Source of the DNA: Paraburkholderia largidicola | Lineage (GTDB): Bacteria > Pseudomonadota > Gammaproteobacteria > Burkholderiales > Burkholderiaceae | Assembly (NCBI RefSeq): GCF_013426895.1 | Contig: NZ_AP023175.1 | Coordinates: 2,108,001-2,172,000 of the forward strand | Direction of reading: 5' to 3' | Length of the DNA stretch: 64,000 bases | Shown here: positions 49,150 through 56,515 of the stretch, piece by piece | Layout: every line of letters starts with the position of its first letter | Position numbering within the stretch: the first letter of the stretch is position 1 | Position numbers and translations under genes: made by a program | The notes under the pieces: model-generated | The model's database searches: none | Told to the model about the DNA's origin: nothing | What the model saw: only the letters and a program-made list of their open reading frames with translations

Positions 49150-49587
49150 AGAAGCTCGTGGAGCTTTGCGGCGCGTTTTGTGGATGCTGCCGACCATTTC
49201 AAGCAGTACAACGACGTATAGGGGCATGCCGAAGGCGACAATGCTTTAAGGCGCCTCGCAGACTGCATTCGACGGCACGCTCAGCGTTGGGGTGACTGCG
49301 CTTCCAGATATGGCGGAGAGGAGTTCGTAATCGTTCTTCCCGACACTGACGTCGAAGGTCTTGCCTGCGACGCAACGGCAATCGGCCGTGCTTCGCTTAC
49401 CGTGGGTATCGGATGCGCCACTGCGACGCGCTCCCATCCCTCGTTGCTGAGTGAATTGACTCAGGCCGCCAATCTCGCTCTATACGACGCCAAGCGTGCG
49501 GGAAGGAATCGGGTAGTGTTTTTGAAAGCCAATTCTCTTGCGGCGTGCAAAGATTCTGACGTTACTCGCGTGGGCACTCATCCATAG
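49150..49587 (+). pseudogene. Truncated, interrupted GGDEF (diguanylate cyclase) gene
   Basis: A single frame, starting right at the tRNA-Sec 3' end, encodes the middle and end of a GGDEF domain: AADHFKQYND, then GHAEGDNALRRLAD, RYGGEEFVIVLPDTD (the GGEEF active site) and LALYDAKRAGRNRVVF. A TAG codon (49219-49221) interrupts it where a Tyr codon is expected, and everything N-terminal is missing. It is thus a decayed relic whose 5' part was lost at selC. The frame ends with TAG at 49585-49587. Confidence 0.85.
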
Positions 49588-49777
49588 GATGAAAACGCCG
49601 GACAAGGCCAATTCATCGAGGTGCGGACGGGGCGACATGAACCGTTCGCGCCGCTGCGCCGTGAAACCAGTTCGAGTCGTGATTAAAATCCCGATGCTGT
49701 CGCACCCCGAACGACGACCGATGACCGAGCGCGTCGAGCGGGCGTGCTGATCTTCTTAATCTGGAAAACCGCCAATT

Positions 49778-51013
49778 ATGGAAACCGGTATCACCGCTGC
49801 GCACTCGACTCGGCCGGGGTCTGCTTCGGAGGTTCTGGCGGTTTTTCTGAAATTGGGATTGACCTGCTTCGGCGGTCCCATTGCCCACCTCGGGTACTTT
49901 CGCCGGGAATTCGTCGAGCGGCGCCGCTGGCTCGATGACGAAACCTTCACGGATCTGGTCGGGCTTTGTCAGTTCCTTCCTGGACCTGCCAGCAGCCAGG
50001 TGGGATACGCCATCGGTCTTCTGCGCGCTGGGTGGCTTGGGGGACTCGCGGCCTGGTGCGGATTCACGCTGCCTTCAGTCCTGTTGTTGCTCAGCTTTGC
50101 TGCCATCGCCCCGAGTCTTGGCGGCCCGGTCGGTGGCGGTTTGATCCATGGTCTGAAGCTCGTCGCTGTCGCTGTCGTCGCTCAAGCAGTATGGGATATG
50201 GCACGGCGCCTCTGTCCGGATCAACGCCGTGCTGCCATCGCGCTCATCGCCATCGGGGTGCTCAGCATTCTGACGACCGTCTATGCGCAACTCATCGTTA
50301 TCGCCCTCGGCGCTATGCTCGGACTCGCGTTCTGCCAGACAACGACATTGTCAGATACCAGTCGAGTATCACGACACACGCACGAAATCCGTGTATCCCG
50401 CACGGTGGGCGCCGTCGCGTTGATCCTGTTCTGTGTCTTGCTGTTCGGGCTTCCCGCGCTGGTCCGATTCCACGCGGGCCAGGCACTCGAGGTCTTCAAT
50501 GCGTTCTATCGCTCGGGCGCGCTGGTCTTCGGCGGCGGTCACGTTGTGCTGCCGCTTCTTCAACAGCAAACCGTTGAGGCCGGCCTGGTCTCGCCGAACG
50601 ATTTTCTCGCAGGCTACGGTGCCGCACAGGCCGTCCCAGGCCCCTTATTCACGTTCGCTGCATTTCTTGGATGGATGATGACCGAAGCGCCGAATCACTG
50701 GACCGGCGCGTTGCTCGCCACAGTGGGCATTTTTTTGCCGGGTCTTCTGCTCGTGCTGGCGGCGCTCCCTTACTGGCAAGCGCTGCGCGCTCACCCATCG
50801 ATGGCTGCGCTGCTTGCGGGGGTGAATGCGGCGGTCGTTGGACTGCTGGCCACCGCGCTGTACTCGCCGGTCTGGACCAGCGCGGTTCTCTCGAAGCTCG
50901 ACTTTGCCATCGCAGCCATTGGGTTTTTTTTGCTGACACGCTGGAGGATTCCGCCGCTCGCCGTCGTCGCGCTATGTGCGCTGGCCGGCATTGCCGAGGC
51001 GACCTTGCACTGA
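49778..51013 (+). CDS. chrA: Chromate transporter ChrA, long-chain two-domain form
   Basis: A 411-residue inner-membrane protein with two CHR domains. The N-domain signature is LTCFGGPIAHLGYFRREFVERRRW...GLCQFLPGPASSQVGY (both parts clear) and the C-domain signature is GALVFGGGHVVLPLL...AAQAVPGPLFTFAAFLG. It is expected to expel chromate by a chemiosmotic mechanism. A second, unlinked CHR system (the split pair at 1612-2747) is also present. The gene stands alone in accessory-looking DNA. No chrB regulator is adjacent. Confidence 0.93.
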   Translation: METGITAAHSTRPGSASEVLAVFLKLGLTCFGGPIAHLGYFRREFVERRRWLDDETFTDLVGLCQFLPGPASSQVGYAIGLLRAGWLGGLAAWCGFTLPSVLLLLSFAAIAPSLGGPVGGGLIHGLKLVAVAVVAQAVWDMARRLCPDQRRAAIALIAIGVLSILTTVYAQLIVIALGAMLGLAFCQTTTLSDTSRVSRHTHEIRVSRTVGAVALILFCVLLFGLPALVRFHAGQALEVFNAFYRSGALVFGGGHVVLPLLQQQTVEAGLVSPNDFLAGYGAAQAVPGPLFTFAAFLGWMMTEAPNHWTGALLATVGIFLPGLLLVLAALPYWQALRAHPSMAALLAGVNAAVVGLLATALYSPVWTSAVLSKLDFAIAAIGFFLLTRWRIPPLAVVALCALAGIAEATLH

Positions 51014-51029
51014 GTCGGAACCTCTGGTT

Positions 51030-51326
51030 GGGTTCTGGGCCAATTCGAAGCTGAACACGGGCGCCGACATTTTTGTTGTCAGCCCGCTGCCAAAACTGCA
51101 TGAATTCGCGTTGCGCAGCTATTCACACTTGCCAGCGGGTGTGCCTGCATCGCCAGGTTTCGTCGTTCATCCCAACAACCCTTATCCCGCCTGGCCAGGA
51201 GTGCCTCAGTGGGGACTTCTATTCAATGACCAGTCCCGTTTGACGTGGATCGCCTCGCTGAATCTCGGGCAACGCTTCGCTTACGCATCGGCGAAACTGC
51301 CTAAACCTGGCATGCCCCGAGGTTAG
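51030..51326 (+). other. Possible protein fragment, unrecognised
   Basis: A frame open from inside the ChrA gene encodes a protein-like stretch after the ChrA stop (GADIFVVSPLPKLHEFALRSY and NLGQRFAYASAKLPKPG). There is no good start codon or ribosome-binding site after ChrA, so it may be the remnant of a larger gene. I do not recognise the family. Confidence 0.3.
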
Positions 51327-52289
51327 ATGTGCTTGGATGGCCGTTGGGCATTCGAAAGCGGCCCTAGAGACTGCGTTTGCCTGAACGGCGCGAACGGGGC
51401 GGGTTAGATGCGCACGGGCTCTAAAAACGCCGTTCAAAGTACCTGAACCGCCCCGACGTGGCCAAGGATGTCAATAGATCGTCCAGATTGGACACCCGGC
51501 CCGCGCCCTCCGAGGATACGATTCACTCAAATGTTCTCCCGGCCACGCGTGCCGCCCTGCAGCGTGCTGGTTGCATGGGGTGGACCTCGATGTCGTCGAG
51601 TCAAACTAATCATTTGCCGCTTAGGCATGCGCTGTGACGCAACTGCTGGAGCTGGGACTGACGCAGTTGGCCTTGAATAGCTCGCCTCCTCTCGACTCGA
51701 GAGGCAGACACAAGAGTGCATACCATCAACTTCATTCAAACACGTTAATCATGAAACACGAAACACAGGAAAACCACGCCGCTCGGCAACGTAACGGCGA
51801 GTGCAACCGCACGCAAATTCAGCGCATTGACGAATTTGGCAAGATGAGTCTCGATCTCGAGCGAAAGTGGGCGTGGACGACATCAAGCAGTCGATATGAC
51901 TGGATGGATTCGCATGCGCCGTTCGCGTATCTCGATTAGATTTAGACGACTGCCGGTTGGCGGTGATCCCGAAACCTGCGGTCACCCGAGATAGCAGATA
52001 GTGGATTTCGAAAGCAGCTGGTGTTGGAGAGGGACGGAAGGCTGGTCCGGCCGCCTTGAGCGAAGTAAGTTGCGCGCGGTCTAACCGTCGGTTGTTTGCA
52101 TGACGATTCATGCGCCGGGATCCCTGCGGCTCCGCTCAGTTGATCTTGAGTCAGTTAGCTGTCGGTGATCTTTCCGGATGCGCTTTCTTTCGCCTGCCAC
52201 TTCACGAGCGGTTAATTAACCGGACCAGTGAGTGCGGTCGACGCAAACAACGTACCTGCATTGTCGCGCGGCGTGCTCGCACAAGATAA
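51327..52289. other. Non-coding or decayed region of about 0.96 kb
   Basis: Several short frames (for example 51634-51939 on the plus strand) exist, but none has a family signature, a good ribosome-binding site or consistent codon use. Base composition is less GC-rich than neighbours. The flanks contain gene remnants, so this looks like decaying accessory DNA. Confidence 0.5.
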
Positions 52290-52465
52290 TACGGACGCGT
52301 CCACCGCGTGGGCTGACATCATGGGTGAAATTGGGGCTGCGTCGGAAAAGCAGAGTAACGGTATCGATCCGGTCGCCCGCGCAGTCGCCCAAACAGGCAG
52401 CGGTTGCCGCTTCTTCGCTTGAAGAAGTACGTTTCACAAGCAACCAGAAAAAAACCAGCCCCTGA
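52290..52465 (+). pseudogene. C-terminal scrap of a methyl-accepting chemotaxis protein
   Basis: The frame encodes TAWADIMGEIGAASEKQSNGID, matching the end of the chemoreceptor signalling domain (usual form DIMxEIxAASxEQSxGI). After a length change the neighbouring frame continues with QAAVAASSLEE, matching the following AALVEEAAAAAxSLEEQA segment. Both are out of phase and the rest of the receptor is absent. Confidence 0.7.
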
Positions 52466-52470
52466 TTCCA

Positions 52471-53379
52471 TTAGCCCGCTGTCCAAATCTGATTACAGGT
52501 TTGAACGATGAGCGCCCGCATCCATCGGTGAGCAGAATCCCGATCGTATCGCGTATGCCAGGCCATTTGACAGTCGAACGGTGCGAGTGTCAGCGGTACA
52601 TCGCATGAGTAAATCTGGTCTTTGAGGGGATGGGTTCGCACCACCCCTGCGGGCAGCACAGCGATCAGGCTGGACGAGAGAAGAAGCGATGGCGCGCCTG
52701 AAAAATTGTTCAGTGTCATCGCGACTCGACGGCGCTTTCCGGCGCGCTCCAGCGCGGCATCCGCAATGCCAACAGGATCGCCCGAAAGGGAGACGAGAAG
52801 GTGCTCGGCTTCGAGAAACGTCTCCTCAGTCAGTGGCGACCGCGCGAGCGGATGATCCGGCCTCATCGCGCAGACCCAGTCTTCCCTGAAAAGCCGCTGA
52901 AGCTTGATTTCATCGCCCATATGCTGAAGCCCGCCGATGCATATGTCGATATTGTTGTCTCGTAGCCGGGCACCCGTTTCCTGACTGGTGTAGGGCACCG
53001 CGAGAACTCGAATTCCAGGCGCGTGCCGCTCGATATGCTGACGCAGGGACGGCCACAGGGAACCCGACATGTAATCGGTCACGGCGACGCGGAATGCGCG
53101 GGTCGATGTGGCCGCATCGAATCGGACAGGCGACGCGGCCATGCGGATTGCCGCAAGCGGTTCCTGGATTTCCCGCCAAAGCTCTTGCGCTCTGGCGGAG
53201 GCTTTGATGCCACGGCCGTGTCGGGTGAACAGCGGATCATCCCAGACCACTCGCATCCGGGCGATTGCATTGCTGACGGCGGACTGGGTTAGCGCCAGAC
53301 GCTCTGCCGCCTTGGTAACGGATCCTTCCGTCATGACCGCATCGAATATCGAAACCAGATGGAGATCGAGGTCTTTCAT
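52471..53379 (-). CDS. LysR-family transcriptional regulator (NahR/LeuO-like subgroup)
   Basis: A 302-residue regulator with an N-terminal helix-turn-helix (about 5-65: GSVTKAAERLALTQSAVSNAIARMR, in part) and an effector domain of the NodD/NahR subgroup (FRVAVTDYMSGSLWPSL, LRDNNIDICIGG). It is divergent from the SDR-SDR-OYE genes, which it probably controls. The inducer is unknown but could be an electrophilic or quinone-like compound, judging from the target enzymes. Confidence 0.88.
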   Translation of the reverse strand: MKDLDLHLVSIFDAVMTEGSVTKAAERLALTQSAVSNAIARMRVVWDDPLFTRHGRGIKASARAQELWREIQEPLAAIRMAASPVRFDAATSTRAFRVAVTDYMSGSLWPSLRQHIERHAPGIRVLAVPYTSQETGARLRDNNIDICIGGLQHMGDEIKLQRLFREDWVCAMRPDHPLARSPLTEETFLEAEHLLVSLSGDPVGIADAALERAGKRRRVAMTLNNFSGAPSLLLSSSLIAVLPAGVVRTHPLKDQIYSCDVPLTLAPFDCQMAWHTRYDRDSAHRWMRALIVQTCNQIWTAG

Positions 53380-53409
53380 GCTGTGTCCGCCGGTTTTGCC
53401 CGCCCTCTG

Positions 53410-53451
53410 TCATCACGAAAAATGATGATACTCCACTAAATCATTGATTAG
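53410..53451. promoter_or_regulatory. Paired palindromes in the LysR/SDR divergent promoter region
   Basis: TCATC-N9-GATGA at 53410-53428 and CTAAATCATTGATTAG at 53436-53451 (nearly perfect palindrome) lie 31-72 bp upstream of the LysR start. Two adjacent dyads with T-N11-A spacing are the usual LysR activation/repression site arrangement. Confidence 0.45.
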
Positions 53452-53618
53452 ACGACGTGATGGGCTGCCAGTACGCTTGGGTCATCGCGGCAGAAGCCGG
53501 GAGCGAGCTTCCGGCCTGGCGCAACTTTTGACCTGGATCTCGAGCGTCACGAAAAACGTGCGGGCGAACTACGCGCGCGTAACGGACACAACGGGTCCAC
53601 ACGATATTGGACAACATC

Positions 53619-54365
53619 ATGGCAAATACTCTTCAGGGAAAGGTCGCCCTCGTCACGGGCGGCTCACGCGGTATCGGTGCAGCAACCGCTATCCAGCTGG
53701 CTTCGGAAGGCGCCACCGTAGCATTCAGTTATTCCAGCAGTGAAGCCGCAGCGAGGAATGTCGTCGCGCAAATCGAGGCGTCGGGTGGTAAGGCGATTGC
53801 GCTGAAGGCTGACCAGGCGGACGCAACCGCGGTCAAAACATTGGTCGCGGAAGTCGTCAAGCGTTTGGGCAAGCTCGACATTCTGGTCAACAACGCGGCC
53901 GTTTTCGAAACGGGCACTGTCGAGGAAACCACGGAGACATCCGGCTTTGAACGCCAACTGAAGATCAACTACGAAGCGGTCGTGACTGCGATCCGCGAAG
54001 CCTCGCGAGTGATGGTCAGCGGCGGCCGGATTATTTCTATCTCGTCGGCCCTCGCGCTACGCTCGACCTGGCCCGGGCTTGCAGACTACAGCGCGACAAA
54101 ACGCGCAATCGAGGGCTATAGCAAAGGTGTCGCCCGGGATCTCGGAGCGAAGGGTATTACTGTGAATGTCATCGGTGCCGGATCGACGAACACCGAGATG
54201 AACCCGGACAATAGCCCCTTTGCAGAAGCACAAGCGGCTGCAACTGCACTCGGACGCTTTGGCCGCCCGGAAGAGATTGCTTCCGTAGTCGCCTTTATCG
54301 CCAGTCCTGCGGCGAGCTTCATCACGGGAGCGATTATTCCAGTCGACGGCGGATATAGCGCGTGA
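53619..54365 (+). CDS. SDR-family oxidoreductase (FabG-like), first of pair
   Basis: A 248-residue NAD(P)-dependent short-chain dehydrogenase. The cofactor motif is TGGSRGIG (13-20), NNAA begins at about residue 91, and the catalytic Ser is at 142/143 with Y157-xxx-K161. The C-terminus (ITGAIIPVDGGYSA) is classical. It resembles 3-oxoacyl-ACP reductases, but no fatty-acid genes are near, and it sits with an SDR and an old yellow enzyme, suggesting detoxification or side-chain catabolism. The ATG at 53619 gives the usual N-terminus (MANTLQGKVALVTGG). Confidence 0.92.
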   Translation: MANTLQGKVALVTGGSRGIGAATAIQLASEGATVAFSYSSSEAAARNVVAQIEASGGKAIALKADQADATAVKTLVAEVVKRLGKLDILVNNAAVFETGTVEETTETSGFERQLKINYEAVVTAIREASRVMVSGGRIISISSALALRSTWPGLADYSATKRAIEGYSKGVARDLGAKGITVNVIGAGSTNTEMNPDNSPFAEAQAAATALGRFGRPEEIASVVAFIASPAASFITGAIIPVDGGYSA

Positions 54366-54451
54366 GGTTGCGCGAGCGACGCGATGCATTTTGCACTGAT
54401 CGACTCGAACAACTTTGAGTGATTGGGAAGGTTTTAAGAAGGAATCCGAAA

Positions 54452-55201
54452 TTGAATAGTTCACCTGTAGTACTCGTCACTGGAGCGCTTGCCGGTATCG
54501 GTCGAGCGACAGCCATTGCTTTCGCCAGGGAGAAAGCCCGGCTGGTCGTCTCGGGGCGCCGGCCGGAAGAGGGCAAGCGGCTAGCAGAGGAGTTGCGCTC
54601 GTTCGGTGCCGAAGCAGAGTTCGTACAAGCGGATGTGCGATTCGAGGAGCAAGTGCAAGCTCTGGTGGAAAGCGTTATTGCCCGCTTCGGTCGTTTGGAC
54701 ATCGCGGTGAATAGCGCAGGCTATGAGGGCGAGCCCGGACCGATAGTCGAACAGACTGTCGATCGATACGCCTCTGTCTTTGACGCGAATGTGCTAGGCA
54801 CGTTACTCGCGATCAAGCACGAACTTCGGGCAATGTCGGCCCAGCGCGGCGGGAGCATCGTCAATGTGTCATCGACGATGGGAATCCGCGGCGCTGCTAG
54901 GAATGCGCTTTATGTCGCCAGCAAGCACGCCGTAGAGGGTCTCACAAAGTCCGCTGCACTCGAGGCCGCAGCATTCAATATTCGTGTCAATGCGGTCGCA
55001 CCTGGGCCCATACAAACCGAAATGCTCGATCGGATAACGGGCTCCGAAAAGAGCAAGGCGACCATGCTCGCCACCGTGCCACTTCAGCGCGCGGGAACGC
55101 CGGAAGAAATTGCGGATGCAATCGTTTTCGTCGCGTCGGATAAGGCGAGTTATATGACGGGAGAAGTGCTTAGAGTCAACGGCGGACGAACTGCTGCTTA
55201 A
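54452..55201 (+). CDS. SDR-family oxidoreductase, second of pair
   Basis: A 249-residue classical SDR. It has cofactor motif TGALAGIG (10-17), NSAG at 87-90, catalytic S140/141, and Y154-xxx-K158. TTG at 54452 (MNSSPVVLVTG) is preceded by AAGAAGGA at the right distance, so I prefer it to the in-frame GTG at 54419. It lies 86 bp after the first SDR and 73 bp before the flavoenzyme gene, in one likely operon. The substrate is unknown. Confidence 0.9.
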   Translation: MNSSPVVLVTGALAGIGRATAIAFAREKARLVVSGRRPEEGKRLAEELRSFGAEAEFVQADVRFEEQVQALVESVIARFGRLDIAVNSAGYEGEPGPIVEQTVDRYASVFDANVLGTLLAIKHELRAMSAQRGGSIVNVSSTMGIRGAARNALYVASKHAVEGLTKSAALEAAAFNIRVNAVAPGPIQTEMLDRITGSEKSKATMLATVPLQRAGTPEEIADAIVFVASDKASYMTGEVLRVNGGRTAA

Positions 55202-55274
55202 AGCCTGCGCGTCACCTGCCGCCGCCCGATAACAAACATCGGGCATCTGCGGCCGCCTTTCTGGAGGTAAGAAA

Positions 55275-56387
55275 ATGAGTATCCTGTTTTCCCCGCTCGA
55301 ATTGGGGGAACTCAAGCTTGCGAATCGAGTGATGGTTTCGCCAATGTGCCAATACGTTGCTGAAGAGGGTAAAGCTACCGCATGGCACATGATTCACCTG
55401 GGCGGTCTGGCCAACTCGGGTGCGGGCTTGCTTTGCATCGAAGCAACGGCAGTGGAGCCAGGCGGCCGTATCACGCCTGGCGACCTGGGCCTGTGGGACG
55501 ACGAAACTGAAATGTCGCTTAAGCCGGTCGTGGACGCGGTGCGGCGCCACTCGAACGTTCGTCTGGCCATCCAGTTGGGGCACGCAGGACGTAAGGCGTC
55601 CAGCGAAGTGCCGTGGAAAGGCGGCCAACAGATCGCTGTGGCTGATGGAGGCTGGATCGCGGACGCCCCCTCGGCGTTGCCGCAGAAAGAAGGCGAGGAG
55701 TTGCCGCGTGAGTTGGATCGCGCAGGGATGATCCGCATCCGGGACGCTTTCGTTTCGGCCGCGCGGCGCGCAGACCGGCTTGGCATCGACGCGATTGAAC
55801 TGCATTGTGCCCATGGCTATCTGCTTCACGAGTTCCTTTCCCCGATTTCGAACACACGGACCGATGAGTACGGCGGGACCGTCGCGAACAGAATGCGTTA
55901 TCCGTTGGAGGTAGTTGACGCGGTGCGCGCTGTCTGGCCGAAGCACAAGCCGCTTGGTGTCAAGGTTTCGGCTACGGACTGGATGGACGCCGGCTGGGAC
56001 ATAGAGCAGACCATCGAGTTTGCGAAGGCACTGAAGACACGAGGCGTTGACTGGATCGACGTGTCTTCAGGCGGCATTTCGCCGCTGCAGAAAATCACGT
56101 TGGGCCCGGGCTATCAGGTTCCGTTTGCCAACCAGATCAGGAAAGCAACAGGCGTCACGACTATCTGCGTGGGTCTGATAACAGACGCGCAACAGGCCGA
56201 GGACATTCTATCCAGTGGCCAGGCGGATGCTGTGGCTATCGCTCGAGGCATGCTCTACGACCCACGTTGGACGTGGCACGCAGCGGCGACACTCGGCGCT
56301 ACCGTCGAAGCCCCCCGGCAGTACTGGCGCGCGCCTCCGCAGAGGCATGCGGCCATTTTCGACGGAGTCATGAACGGCGCACGATGA
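55275..56387 (+). CDS. Old yellow enzyme family NADH:flavin oxidoreductase (YqjM/NamA-like)
   Basis: A 370-residue FMN-dependent ene-reductase with a TIM-barrel fold that reduces activated C=C bonds. C25 in VSPMCQY corresponds to the flavin-tuning Cys of YqjM-type enzymes. IQLGHAGRKAS and ELHCAHGYLLHEFLSPISNTRTD-like blocks (seen in parts) mark the active site and FMN phosphate region. A strong GGAGGTAAG precedes the ATG. With the two SDRs, it forms a predicted LysR-controlled reductive detoxification operon. Confidence 0.93.
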   Translation: MSILFSPLELGELKLANRVMVSPMCQYVAEEGKATAWHMIHLGGLANSGAGLLCIEATAVEPGGRITPGDLGLWDDETEMSLKPVVDAVRRHSNVRLAIQLGHAGRKASSEVPWKGGQQIAVADGGWIADAPSALPQKEGEELPRELDRAGMIRIRDAFVSAARRADRLGIDAIELHCAHGYLLHEFLSPISNTRTDEYGGTVANRMRYPLEVVDAVRAVWPKHKPLGVKVSATDWMDAGWDIEQTIEFAKALKTRGVDWIDVSSGGISPLQKITLGPGYQVPFANQIRKATGVTTICVGLITDAQQAEDILSSGQADAVAIARGMLYDPRWTWHAAATLGATVEAPRQYWRAPPQRHAAIFDGVMNGAR

Positions 56388-56515
56388 AGGGTGCGATGTC
56401 TGACATTGCTCGCCTCCTCCGCGTTCGTTTCGGCGGCGGTTCCGCATGTGAAAGCGCCCGCCGCACGGCGCTTGCCTGCGCCATCGGAACTCAGCAAAAC
56501 GGCAGTGTTGTCGCT

